Positions 16,041 to 24,958 of a DNA stretch of 64,000 nt are shown here, one piece after another. Within the stretch, counting starts at the first letter, position 1. Each line of letters begins with the position of its first letter. A model generated the notes under the pieces. That model made no database searches. It had not been told where the DNA came from and saw nothing but the letters and a program-made list of their open reading frames with translations. Source of the stretch: Velocimicrobium porci (GTDB taxonomy: Bacteria; Bacillota; Clostridia; Lachnospirales; Lachnospiraceae); NCBI RefSeq assembly GCF_009696045.1, contig NZ_VUMT01000010.1, positions 50,138 to 114,137 on the forward strand. Direction: 5' to 3'. The position numbers were made by a program, and so were the translations under genes.

Positions 16041-17907
16041 TTTATTACCAAAAGAAGAAATGCAATTGCTAATTCAACAATGTTTTAAAAATCATTCTTT
16101 AGAAGATATTTGGGAATGTATAAACCTCTATAAAGAAACATTTGAAACAGATGAATTTATTAATATGATAGAATATTTTATCAATTATGGATGTCCGCTG
16201 GTAAGCCTTATTTGTTTAGATGCCGCAGATGAAACCATTAACGAATATCTAGAACAGGAAATTTATTCCAATTTAGAGGTGGTAAAGGTTTCAAACAAAG
16301 ATTCCATTGAAAACATTATTGAATATATTTTAACAACTCAAAGCAAATATATATGCTTTTTTGAAAAAAATCATATTTACGATAATAACAGAATTGCTAA
16401 TATGGTTTTTCACCTGGAAGCCAATTCTTCCATTAATGTTCTTGTCAGCCCTAGAAATTTTATTGACTCTGAACATACTATCATTGCCCATAACTCTTTA
16501 CAATATAGCAACATTTTAGAAGATTCTATCTTTATTGGCAGACTGTTTTTGGAACATTGCATCTGTCACGATATTAATTTGTATGGAAACCTATCAACAC
16601 TCATGGTATCAACTCAATATGCCCAGCAAATTCCATGGAAGATACAATGCAGTTCCTTCGACTCTATTAAGAGGCTTTCTCTTTTATACAATTTTCTTTT
16701 ATACGGAACGCTTGGCATACTAAAATATTCTCTTGTTTCTACCATATTAAAAGAATACAAAGATGAAAGTGATGTCCAAGCCGCTTACGAAGAATACGTT
16801 TCTTCCCTTGCCGATCAAAACCTACTACAAATAGCACCAATCAAAGAAGAACCTTCTCCTGAAAAAATTTCTGTTGCCAAACATATTACATTTTTTTATA
16901 CGGACAAGGGGGAATATTATAATTTAAAACCAATTGCTGACTATGCAGTAAAACGAGGCTATACTGTAGAATTCACTGACAAAATAACCCAAAAAGCAGA
17001 AATTGGCGTTTATTGCCAGCACGTTTGTTTTCCAGAAAATTCTAAATTTTCTTTGATTTTATTACATGACTTAGCACAGGGTCATAACCGTTGGCCTAAT
17101 ATCTGGGAATTAGAACCATGGAACAATTTTGATATCGGTATTGTTCCCGGAAAATCATGGGCTTCCCGCTGGTCAGAATGTGCCTGCCAATACTACGTAA
17201 ATCCTCGATGTGGCACCTACGAATTCGGATATCCAAAAGGTGACCTGGTAACTTCTGGTTCATTAAGTGAACGTGCCGTTGAATTAAAAGAAAAATTTAA
17301 TTTTAAATATGATTTTTCTGTTTTATATGCTCCATCCTGGGAAAATGATGAGAAGGAAGATGATTTTATTCTCGCACTTTCTTCCCTTCCTGTAAACTTA
17401 TTGATCAAACAGGCCCACTGGCCAAAAGAATATAGCGCAATCATCAATAATATAAAAGAAATGCGTTCTTTGCATGAGAATAAATATGAAAATGTATACT
17501 ACATTGAACCGGAAGAAAGTATCATAACTGCTTTGGAATTATGTGATCTGGTTGTTTCTGATGAATCAAGTGTTATGACAGAGGCACTCCTATTTGATAA
17601 ACCAAGCTTAGCTGTTACTGACTGGCTGATTCCGGATACAATACCAAGCCGTTTTTCAAGTGTGCCTTTTGATTATGTAATCAAAATTAAAAAAGTACAA
17701 TTACGTGAATATGTTGAAAAATTAGCTTCCCGCTCAGCAGAATATGACGAAGTCCTCGAAAAAGGAAAATCGACCTTCAGTAACCGTGGTAATTGCTGTA
17801 AAGAGATTTTAGATGCTATTGAATATTATACCAATCAAAAAACAGATTGTGATTTCCTAAGCAAAAAACTTACTTCAAAATACACAATCTGTTCTATGTG
17901 GAATTAA
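16027..17907 (+). CDS. TagF/CDP-glycerol glycerophosphotransferase-like GT-B protein
   Basis: 626 residues. The N-terminal ~270 residues look like a degenerate GT-A glycosyltransferase fold (PLVSLICLD, then KYICFFEKNHIYDNNRI). The C-terminal ~350 residues resemble the CDP-glycerol:poly(glycerophosphate) transferase family: LLHDLAQGHNRWPN, VLYAPSWEN, LIKQAHWP and the hallmark LVVSDESSVMTEALLFDKP. Such enzymes move an alcohol phosphate from a CDP carrier to a glycan. The gene is convergent with aepX with 1 base between the stops, and no CDP-glycerol synthase is near, so CMP-aminoethylphosphonate is a plausible donor. That is inference. No strong ribosome site precedes 16027; ATG 16033 is an alternative. 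Confidence 0.72.
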   Translation: MFMNNLLPKEEMQLLIQQCFKNHSLEDIWECINLYKETFETDEFINMIEYFINYGCPLVSLICLDAADETINEYLEQEIYSNLEVVKVSNKDSIENIIEYILTTQSKYICFFEKNHIYDNNRIANMVFHLEANSSINVLVSPRNFIDSEHTIIAHNSLQYSNILEDSIFIGRLFLEHCICHDINLYGNLSTLMVSTQYAQQIPWKIQCSSFDSIKRLSLLYNFLLYGTLGILKYSLVSTILKEYKDESDVQAAYEEYVSSLADQNLLQIAPIKEEPSPEKISVAKHITFFYTDKGEYYNLKPIADYAVKRGYTVEFTDKITQKAEIGVYCQHVCFPENSKFSLILLHDLAQGHNRWPNIWELEPWNNFDIGIVPGKSWASRWSECACQYYVNPRCGTYEFGYPKGDLVTSGSLSERAVELKEKFNFKYDFSVLYAPSWENDEKEDDFILALSSLPVNLLIKQAHWPKEYSAIINNIKEMRSLHENKYENVYYIEPEESIITALELCDLVVSDESSVMTEALLFDKPSLAVTDWLIPDTIPSRFSSVPFDYVIKIKKVQLREYVEKLASRSAEYDEVLEKGKSTFSNRGNCCKEILDAIEYYTNQKTDCDFLSKKLTSKYTICSMWN

Positions 17908-17908
17908 A

Positions 17909-19204
17909 TTATAATTCATCGATTAGAGTCAGGATCTCCTTTATTGGCATTAACCTTTCATCTACTTCTTTTGCTCTATGATATTTTAAAATATCCGTTG
18001 CTGTTTGCTGCATAGCAGGAAATGCACTACGAGTAAGCTGGTTTGCATAAATAACAATATTAATTCCGTGGTTATATAATTCTTCTTCTGTTACCTGATT
18101 ATAAGAAGTTGGAACAACCACAATCGGTGTATCTTTATTTATTTCACGGAACCTATCGCAAAATTCAAATATTTCGGTAGGTTCCTTTCTTCTGCTATGA
18201 ATCATGATTCCGTCCGCACCGGCTTCTGTATATGCAATTGCTCTTGCTAAAGCATCTTTCATTCCCTTTTCCAGTATTAAGCTTTCAATTCTGGCAATAA
18301 TCATAAAATCTTCTGTACGCTGTGCCTTTTTTCCGGCCTTAATTTTTGCACAAAATCCTTCGATTGTATCCTGTGTCTGCTCAACTTCGGTTCCAAATAA
18401 TGAATTCTTTTTTAATCCAGTTTTATCTTCTATAATTACCGCCGATACTCCCATTCGTTCCAAAGTTCTTACATTATAAACAAAATGTTCAATCAAACCA
18501 CCGGTATCACCATCTAATATAATAGGTTTCGTTGTCACTTCCAATATGTCATCAACAGTTCTCAATCTGGAAGACATATCAACCAGCTCAATGTCCGGTT
18601 TTCCTTTTACGGTCGAATCACAAAGACTGGATAACCACATTGCATCAAATTGGTCAATTTCACCATCATTTGCAACAATTGTTTTCTCTGCAATCAGACC
18701 CGTCAGACCACTATGTACTTCAATTGTTTTTACAATTGGACATAATTTCAATAACAAACGTAAGCGTTTCCTGCGGTATTCCGGCATAGCTGCCTTTTCC
18801 TTCATAAGTACCTCAATATTACTTACTCTTTCATTATAGGTATACGGTATTTCAATTAACTCTCCTCCCCATTCTTTCAATGTTTCAATCACATTGTTCC
18901 GTATTACCTCCATCGGTCCGCTTTTCCAATTATCTCCGTGTATTACATAATCCGGCTTTAATTTTTTCAGTGTTTCTTCATACATAACTTCCTTTTGTAC
19001 TACTACCTCACTAATACCCGGAATTTCCTCTAACATTCTTTTTCGTTCTTCAAAGGACACAATCGGAAAACGATTGTATTTTATCATCGCCTGATCACTT
19101 AATACACCCGCAATTACTTCTCCATATTGTTTTGCCTGTTCAATTATATTTAAATGTCCCTCATGTATTACATCGGTACAAAAACATGCATATATTTTCT
19201 TCAT
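17909..19204 (-). CDS. aepX: phosphoenolpyruvate mutase with N-terminal cytidylyltransferase-like domain
   Basis: 431 residues. It makes the C-P bond by turning phosphoenolpyruvate into phosphonopyruvate. The diagnostic motif EDK-x5-NS is present as EDKTGLKKNS (residues 259-268), with ILDGDTGG before it and ARIESLI after it. The first ~130 residues form a nucleotidyltransferase-like domain (HEGH variant of HxGH, residues 14-17) as in other AepX proteins. ATG 19204 is chosen over an earlier in-frame start because GGAG sits just upstream. It is the last gene of a nine-gene operon and starts 1 base after the aepY stop. Confidence 0.95.
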   Translation of the reverse strand: MKKIYACFCTDVIHEGHLNIIEQAKQYGEVIAGVLSDQAMIKYNRFPIVSFEERKRMLEEIPGISEVVVQKEVMYEETLKKLKPDYVIHGDNWKSGPMEVIRNNVIETLKEWGGELIEIPYTYNERVSNIEVLMKEKAAMPEYRRKRLRLLLKLCPIVKTIEVHSGLTGLIAEKTIVANDGEIDQFDAMWLSSLCDSTVKGKPDIELVDMSSRLRTVDDILEVTTKPIILDGDTGGLIEHFVYNVRTLERMGVSAVIIEDKTGLKKNSLFGTEVEQTQDTIEGFCAKIKAGKKAQRTEDFMIIARIESLILEKGMKDALARAIAYTEAGADGIMIHSRRKEPTEIFEFCDRFREINKDTPIVVVPTSYNQVTEEELYNHGINIVIYANQLTRSAFPAMQQTATDILKYHRAKEVDERLMPIKEILTLIDEL

Positions 19205-19205
19205 T

Positions 19206-20339
19206 TTAATCAACCACTCCATGATATTTCATAAAATTAATTCGATTGTCAAGTGCTGTTTCTTTGGGTCTTCCTAAATCACTTCTCGACTGTATACTTA
19301 CCTTTACTTCAATAAATGTCAACTGCTTCTTTTGCCCTGCCTCTTTCAAAGCCCTTTTAAGGTCTTCTGGATTATCCACCGTATAAGTAACCGGATAACC
19401 ACAAGCTTTTGCCACTTCAGCATATTTTATGCCTGCTGCACCGGTAGGCATACCTCCTACTGATTCATGGGCTTCGTTATTCAGGCAAACATGTATAAAA
19501 TTATCCGGGTTCTGCTTTGCAATAAAAGCTAAACTTCCCATATGCATCAGAACTGCCCCGTCTCCGTCTAAACAATAAATTCTGTTTTTCGTTTTTTTCT
19601 TTGCAATTCCTAATGCTATCATTGAAGCATGTCCCATTCCTCCAACTGTCAAAAAGTCCTGAGAGTGCTGGTTGTTTATAAGATTGCTCTGCTCGTATAC
19701 TTCACGTGATATTTTCCCTGTTGTCGAAACCAATATATCATTCTCAGAAAGGGTTGTAATAATTTCTTTAATTGCCTGTTCACGAATAAAAGAATATCCA
19801 TTTTGATAACAATTTGGTTCATTTGCAGTAAAAAAACCTTTTCGGATAACAAAAGCAAATTGTCTGTTTTCTTTCAGTACATCATCTGCTCTCTGAAATG
19901 CCAAAAGCAATTCTTCCTCCGAAGTATCGGAACTCAATATTTTATATTCAATATCTAAAACCCGTAAAATTTCCTCTGTAATCTCACCCATAAACTGATG
20001 TTGTGGTTCATCATGAACACCAGGTTCTCCACGCCAGCCAATTAACAATAACATCGGAATACCATATACTTTTTCATTCGCCAGGGAAGTAATCGGATTT
20101 ACAATATTACCAATTCCACTATTTTGCATATAAAGACATGAAGGTTTTCCCGTAGCAAGATAATCTCCAATTGCAAGACCTACTGCCGCTCCCTCATTTG
20201 CAGGTACATAGTGTAACATTTCCTCCTCTTTGTTCCCATTTATGTAATCGCAAAAAGGCTTTAGTGCAGAATCCGGTATTCCAATTATATTATTAATCCC
20301 TATGCTTTTTATCTGTCTTACAAAATCATTTGCCTTCAC
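19206..20339 (-). CDS. aepY: phosphonopyruvate decarboxylase
   Basis: 377 residues, thiamine-diphosphate enzyme that drives phosphonate synthesis by decarboxylating phosphonopyruvate to phosphonoacetaldehyde. The PYR domain has IGIPDSALKPFCDYI and VPANEGAAVGLAIG (catalytic Glu), with MQNSGIGNIVNP. The PP domain has LDGDGAVLMHMGSLA and LNNEAHESVGGMPTG (Mg/ThDP binding). The start is GTG 20339 with AAGGAGG upstream. It is immediately followed by aepX, the standard pairing. Confidence 0.95.
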   Translation of the reverse strand: MKANDFVRQIKSIGINNIIGIPDSALKPFCDYINGNKEEEMLHYVPANEGAAVGLAIGDYLATGKPSCLYMQNSGIGNIVNPITSLANEKVYGIPMLLLIGWRGEPGVHDEPQHQFMGEITEEILRVLDIEYKILSSDTSEEELLLAFQRADDVLKENRQFAFVIRKGFFTANEPNCYQNGYSFIREQAIKEIITTLSENDILVSTTGKISREVYEQSNLINNQHSQDFLTVGGMGHASMIALGIAKKKTKNRIYCLDGDGAVLMHMGSLAFIAKQNPDNFIHVCLNNEAHESVGGMPTGAAGIKYAEVAKACGYPVTYTVDNPEDLKRALKEAGQKKQLTFIEVKVSIQSRSDLGRPKETALDNRINFMKYHGVVD

Positions 20340-20363
20340 AGTTCCTTCCCCCCTCCTTTCTTT

Positions 20364-21131
20364 TTATTTGTACATATAGCAGTTAAAAATAAATTCATTA
20401 TTCCAGTACCCTTCCATCTTAGAATCTGTAAATTTAATTAATAAATTATGTTCCTTAGCAAAATCTACAAAAAACTGTTTTGAATAAAATAGCCTTGGTA
20501 AATTCTTATATTTCTCTTCATAATTTTCTATATTTCTTTTTCTATATGAAATATAATCATCTTTCTTCTCTATATCGTGAATCTCTAAAATTCCGATAGA
20601 CTTCCTAGCCTTTTCGTACATTTTCTCTAATACAGAATATCCATATGCTTCATCTTGAAAATATGAAAATACACCATTCGAAAAAACAGCATCATATTTT
20701 TTCTCTGTATCAACAGAAATTGCCTCGTCATAAGTTAAATCTGTTGTAGAAAGAACCGATTGTGCAACATGAAGTAAATTCTCTGAATAATCAATTCCAC
20801 CACATTGAATACTTGCTTCTTTATTCTCAAATATATCATTCTCAAACATATATAAATTGCCACCACTTCCGCAACCAACCTCATAAATACTTTCTATAAA
20901 AAGTTTTTCTTTACTTTCTGGTGAAAAAAATAATCCATTTTTGATTTCCAGATATTGAGTTACAAAAGACTCTAATGTTACACTTCCTGGCATTACGTCA
21001 TATCCACTGCTTCTTTTTAATTCTAAAAGAATTTCTTTTTTATCGTTTCCTTTCAGTTTGTCTACATTAATTAAACGATTCGACCAAATTGACTCCCAAT
21101 TATTTTTTCTGCTCTTTTCTGTAAAATTCAT
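20364..21131 (-). CDS. class I SAM-dependent methyltransferase in the phosphonate module
   Basis: 255 residues with motif I VGCGSGGNLYMFEND, an acidic post-I residue in CGGIDYSENLLHVAQ and motif II AVFSNGVFSYF. ATG 21131 overlaps the pntC stop as ATGA, with AGGAG upstream. It stands between pntC and aepY in a tightly coupled run, so the substrate may be aminoethylphosphonate, its CMP ester or the glycan: N- or O-methylation is possible. Function is inferred from position only; the methyltransferase fold is clear. Confidence 0.8.
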   Translation of the reverse strand: MNFTEKSRKNNWESIWSNRLINVDKLKGNDKKEILLELKRSSGYDVMPGSVTLESFVTQYLEIKNGLFFSPESKEKLFIESIYEVGCGSGGNLYMFENDIFENKEASIQCGGIDYSENLLHVAQSVLSTTDLTYDEAISVDTEKKYDAVFSNGVFSYFQDEAYGYSVLEKMYEKARKSIGILEIHDIEKKDDYISYRKRNIENYEEKYKNLPRLFYSKQFFVDFAKEHNLLIKFTDSKMEGYWNNEFIFNCYMYK

Positions 21132-21829
21132 TTTTTTCTCCTGTTTGCATTTTCTAACTCCTCTACTGTATCAATTTCTATTACACATTCCGCTGGAATT
21201 TCTAAAATATGAACGTTTATCTCATCAAGAAGGCTGTTTACAATTTCATCCCAAAACAGACTTTCATGTCCTTGTTTTTTATACTCCTTTTCTATTTCCT
21301 CTCGAATCCGTTTTGCGTCACTTTGTTTCCAATAAGAAATTCCAACCATATTATAAGTATCGGTCCCACCTTTTCCGATTCTTGTAATTCGATTATCTTC
21401 TACATCAAACGCCCAGTCAGCAGAATAATCACTAACCATTTTTCCGTAATAACAGGATTCAGCCGAAACCTTGTCAAATATCGTGTCATCTGTTACACAC
21501 AAATCTGCTTCACAGATAAAACAATTTGCACTGCCTAAAATATCTCCCACCGCATAAAGTGATGAGATATTATTTTTTTCTAAATACTCTGTATTTTCAA
21601 TCAGTACTATATTAGAATATTGTTCTTTTAAATATCCAAATTGTTCTTTCAAATAACCTGTAACAATATAGATTGTCGAAACTTTTCTTTTATTTAATCC
21701 TTTTATTACAGTTTCAATTAACGGTATTCCATTTACCTTTACTAATGGTTTTGGCATCGTTTCAGTTAATGGTCTCATACGTGTTCCCAATCCTGCTGCC
21801 ATCAAAATCGCAATTTCCTGATTTTCCAT
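21128..21829 (-). CDS. LicC/PntC-like CTP transferase, candidate 2-aminoethylphosphonate cytidylyltransferase
   Basis: 233 residues of the NTP-transferase fold: LMAAGLGTRMRPLTETMPKPLVKVNG, metal-binding EADLC, and SYWKQSD. It resembles choline-phosphate cytidylyltransferase LicC and PntC, which activates aminoethylphosphonate as CMP-AEP. The PntC reading is favoured because its immediate neighbours are AepZ, AepX and AepY. ATG 21829 has GAGGTG 5 bases upstream; an ATG at 21841 would put that site inside the gene. It overlaps the aepZ stop region, so translation is probably coupled. Choline-phosphate as substrate is the main alternative; no choline kinase or LicD is seen. Confidence 0.82.
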   Translation of the reverse strand: MENQEIAILMAAGLGTRMRPLTETMPKPLVKVNGIPLIETVIKGLNKRKVSTIYIVTGYLKEQFGYLKEQYSNIVLIENTEYLEKNNISSLYAVGDILGSANCFICEADLCVTDDTIFDKVSAESCYYGKMVSDYSADWAFDVEDNRITRIGKGGTDTYNMVGISYWKQSDAKRIREEIEKEYKKQGHESLFWDEIVNSLLDEINVHILEIPAECVIEIDTVEELENANRRKK

Positions 21830-21830
21830 T

Positions 21831-22964
21831 TCACACCTCATTATAATTTACCGGTATTTTTACATGAAGTTTACATAGACATTCTCGCATTACCTGAAAG
21901 AATTTTTCGATGTCATCTGCATCAATCGCACCCAATGCACATAAGCGAAATGTATGTTGGTTTCCAATTTTTCCCGGATAAATTGTGAAGCCGTGTTCAT
22001 AACAATAGTCATGTACCGCATTAAAATCCCAGTTACTGTCATCTGGATATTTTACCGTCACAACAAGCCCTGCCTGCCATTCTCTCTTTATAATATCTTT
22101 AAATCCAAGTTCTTCTAATCCTTTATGAATTGCTTCAAATACTCTGGTATGTCTGTTCCACTTTTCTTTCTCGCCCTCTTTGAAATACTCTGACAAAGCC
22201 TGCTTCAATGCGTAAACCGTCTGAACCGGCGGAGTAAAATGCATCTCTCCATGCTTTTCAAAATATTCATATTGCATATATAAATTACAATAATAAGAAC
22301 GTTTTGGAAATTCTTTTGACTGTTCAATGATACTTCGATTTCCAATGACATATGATATACCTGTCATTGCCATAAGCCCCTTTTGCGCAGATGCCATACA
22401 AAAATCAATATTATCTTCTTCCATATTAATTGGTCGCATTGCATAAGTTGATGTTGTATCAACGACAAAAAAGGTATGATACTTATGAGCCAGTTCCCCA
22501 ATTTTTCTGATTGGATTTAATATACCCGAACCTGTTTCGTTATGAGTCGTATAAACAAAGGCGATATCTTTATTTTCACTTAATGTTTTCTCAATTTTAT
22601 TTAAATCCGGAAGTGCATCAATTTCAAACTCCAGATTTATATATGGCAGATTATAGTAGTTACAAATTTCAACCGCTCTCGAACTATATGCTCCATTATT
22701 GATGATTAAAATTTTCTTATCTGCCGGCAGTAAAGAATTTAAACAAACATCCATCGCAATTGTTCCAGATCCACAAAATAAAACAGATGTATATTTTTCT
22801 AAATCTCCATGTACAATTTTGACTAAGTCCTCTCTTATTCCCTGCATTAAATCCGCAAAATCTTTTTCTCTGGGACAAATATCCGGAACTATTTGTGCAA
22901 GCTTTACTGAATCGGTTGTAGTTGCCGGTCCGGGGTTTAACAGGATTTTCCGTTCAATATCCAT
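21831..22964 (-). CDS. aepZ: 2-aminoethylphosphonate transaminase
   Basis: 377 residues, PLP-dependent fold-type I, subgroup of PhnW/AepZ. It aminates phosphonoacetaldehyde to 2-aminoethylphosphonate. Motifs: LLNPGPATTTDSV at the N-terminus, FCGSGTIAMD, YTTHNETGSGILNP, VVDTTSTYAM and the PLP lysine in ASAQKGLMAMTG. In degradation loci PhnW pairs with PhnX, which is absent here; presence of AepX/AepY argues for synthesis. ATG 22964 has AAGGAG about 10 bases upstream. It lies 20 bases downstream of the GT2-methyltransferase gene. Confidence 0.92.
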   Translation of the reverse strand: MDIERKILLNPGPATTTDSVKLAQIVPDICPREKDFADLMQGIREDLVKIVHGDLEKYTSVLFCGSGTIAMDVCLNSLLPADKKILIINNGAYSSRAVEICNYYNLPYINLEFEIDALPDLNKIEKTLSENKDIAFVYTTHNETGSGILNPIRKIGELAHKYHTFFVVDTTSTYAMRPINMEEDNIDFCMASAQKGLMAMTGISYVIGNRSIIEQSKEFPKRSYYCNLYMQYEYFEKHGEMHFTPPVQTVYALKQALSEYFKEGEKEKWNRHTRVFEAIHKGLEELGFKDIIKREWQAGLVVTVKYPDDSNWDFNAVHDYCYEHGFTIYPGKIGNQHTFRLCALGAIDADDIEKFFQVMRECLCKLHVKIPVNYNEV

Positions 22965-22984
22965 GATGCAAATACTCCTTTTCT

Positions 22985-24568
22985 CTAACAATTTTTTAAT
23001 ACCATAATAAAACTTTTCATCGAAGATAACATAGATTCCCTGCTTTCTTCTTCATACGGAAGTTTTCCCTTTTGGTAGCAGACATCAAAAATAGAAATGC
23101 TAAGCTTATTGCAGAGAGTAACCATTTCTTCCAGGCTCATTCCTATTGTGTCCCCTGCTTTTTCCACATCTTGTACATATTGTTTGTTTTGAAACGATAT
23201 AATTATTTTTCCATCGTTATGTAGCAATTTTTTTAAGTGTAATAGTAACGTTTCCGGTTCACCAAGATGTATCGTATTATCCAGTATAATATAATCAAAT
23301 GTCTGGTTCTTTAACTTACTTTCTATATTCTTATCATCTGCCTGTATCACATTCGTGACCTGCTTTGCCAGACGATATAACTCTTCTCTTGGTTCCACTC
23401 CTAACACATAACTTTGGGGATATATACTCTTGATTCTTGCTAAAGTACAACCTAGTTTACACCCATACTCTAAAACTTTAACTGGTTCTTCTGTCTGTTT
23501 TATGCAGTCAATAATATTTCTGTCAACCACACTAAACGGTACATAATCAAACTGATATTTTACCGCTAATTTTTCTCTGTTTCTTTCCAAAAGTTCCATA
23601 TAAGATGAATTTTTCTTAAAACTGCTTCCACCATAATGAAAAATAAAACTATTTTTACATAGCAAAAGCTTATAACCATTTGTTAAAAGTCTTATGCTCA
23701 AATCATTATCTTCATAATTGCCCGGTGAAAACTGTTCATCTAAATATCCGACTTCATCTAATGCCTTTCTTCGGATTAGCATTGCAAATCCCATAAGCCA
23801 CCCTTTAAATTCATACGCAAAATGTGATGGCAGATTCACCGCTTTAGCGTATTCAATCCACTCTTCTACGGTAGCAAAATGCTCAGACACCTGTTGGTAA
23901 TTAACCGCATTGTTTGATACACTTCCGGCTGCTCCAATGTCTTTAGCTTCATATAATCCCATTTGCAGCCAAAACAATGCATTTTGTGGCATAATAATAT
24001 CATTATTTAACAATAAGATATCATTGTCTTTTCCTGCACAGGCAATCCCCTGGTTGCACCCTTTAGGAAATCCATTGTTTTCACTATTTAAGATTAGTTT
24101 CATATCATCTTGTTGTTTTAACCAGTTTCTCACATTCTCTTTCGACGCATTGTCAACGACAATTAATTCATAAGATTCTCTATTGCAATTTTTTCTGATA
24201 CTTTCAATACATTGCTTCGTTAATTCTAACTGATTAAAGGAAAGAATCACAATGGAAATCTTAGGAATCAAAATCCTATGCGCTTGTACCAGAGCAGTTA
24301 AAAATCCCAAAATAATATGTCTGTCTTCTTCATTGTCACAATAATATAAAGCCTGCTTGTAACATAAATATGCCTGTTCTGGATTTTTTAATGAATAGTA
24401 CATACCAAGCATTAAATATAACTCAGAATTTGCCGGGTCATAGGAAAGTCCCAGTCTTATATCATTATAGTACTCTTCATAATTCTGATGATTCCATTCC
24501 TCATCTGCTTTTAATATTAACTCTATTACACTTTGTTTTCCTTTATCCATTCCATTCTTTCTTCCCAT
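22985..24568 (-). CDS. glycosyltransferase family 2 fused to a methyltransferase domain
   Basis: About 527 residues from ATG 24568 (ATG 24550 is an equal alternative; neither has a strong ribosome site). Layout: a short TPR-like helical start, a GT2 domain (about 95-340) with SIVILSFNQLELTKQCIESI, VVDNASKE, ILLLNNDI (DxD-like acidic site) and NYEDNDLSIRLL, then a SAM methyltransferase-like C-terminus (about 380-527) with VLEYGCKLGCTLARIK and FDYIILDNTIHLGEP. Rhamnosyl/mannosyl-type GT2 domains with this shape are common in flagellin and O-antigen loci. The methyl step could cap the glycan. In the same operon as aepZ. Confidence 0.8.
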   Translation of the reverse strand: MGRKNGMDKGKQSVIELILKADEEWNHQNYEEYYNDIRLGLSYDPANSELYLMLGMYYSLKNPEQAYLCYKQALYYCDNEEDRHIILGFLTALVQAHRILIPKISIVILSFNQLELTKQCIESIRKNCNRESYELIVVDNASKENVRNWLKQQDDMKLILNSENNGFPKGCNQGIACAGKDNDILLLNNDIIMPQNALFWLQMGLYEAKDIGAAGSVSNNAVNYQQVSEHFATVEEWIEYAKAVNLPSHFAYEFKGWLMGFAMLIRRKALDEVGYLDEQFSPGNYEDNDLSIRLLTNGYKLLLCKNSFIFHYGGSSFKKNSSYMELLERNREKLAVKYQFDYVPFSVVDRNIIDCIKQTEEPVKVLEYGCKLGCTLARIKSIYPQSYVLGVEPREELYRLAKQVTNVIQADDKNIESKLKNQTFDYIILDNTIHLGEPETLLLHLKKLLHNDGKIIISFQNKQYVQDVEKAGDTIGMSLEEMVTLCNKLSISIFDVCYQKGKLPYEEESRESMLSSMKSFIMVLKNC

Positions 24569-24591
24569 GCCTGCTGATTTATTTAAAATCT

Positions 24592-24954
24592 CTATCTGCA
24601 AAGTTCCTCTTCTGCAGAATCTAAGCATTTTAAGAAAGTTAAAATATCATTCTCAAATACATTGGCGATTTCCTCTTTCTCTTTACCGGAAATTGCTTTA
24701 TTAAGTACTTTTATCTTTTCATTCATTTCTTCTTTTCCGATTCTTTGCTTATCACTATTTAAGAAGTCCATAATTAAATTTGTAACTTCAATAACCCAAT
24801 TAACTCCTTTTACTACTGTATTTAAAAATTCAATTGTATCTTCTTTCTCATCAGTCCTTAATTCATAAACTAAGTTTTCAATTCCATTTTCTAATTTTGC
24901 ATTATATTCTACGATATTTCTTAAAGCTTCTTTCTTTTTTTCTAATTCATTCAT
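24592..24954 (-). CDS. small helical protein of unknown function in the glycan-phosphonate operon
   Basis: 120 residues, Glu/Lys-rich and almost wholly alpha-helical, no cysteine pair, signal peptide or membrane segment. Regular hydrophobic spacing (AKLENGIENLVYELRTDEKE, then FLNTVVKGVNWVIEVTNLIM) suggests a coiled-coil or chaperone-like bundle. It begins 4 bases after the stop of the upstream GT2 gene and is 23 bases before the next start, so it is clearly co-translated with transferases. A scaffold or flagellin-targeting adaptor is possible. I do not recognise the family. Confidence 0.65.
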   Translation of the reverse strand: MNELEKKKEALRNIVEYNAKLENGIENLVYELRTDEKEDTIEFLNTVVKGVNWVIEVTNLIMDFLNSDKQRIGKEEMNEKIKVLNKAISGKEKEEIANVFENDILTFLKCLDSAEEELCR

Positions 24955-24958
24955 TCTC

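Noticed and set aside
21128..21829. Choline-phosphate cytidylyltransferase (LicC) for phosphocholine decoration
   Set aside because: No LicA kinase, LicB transporter or LicD transferase is present; neighbours are all phosphonate enzymes, so PntC-type activity is preferred.
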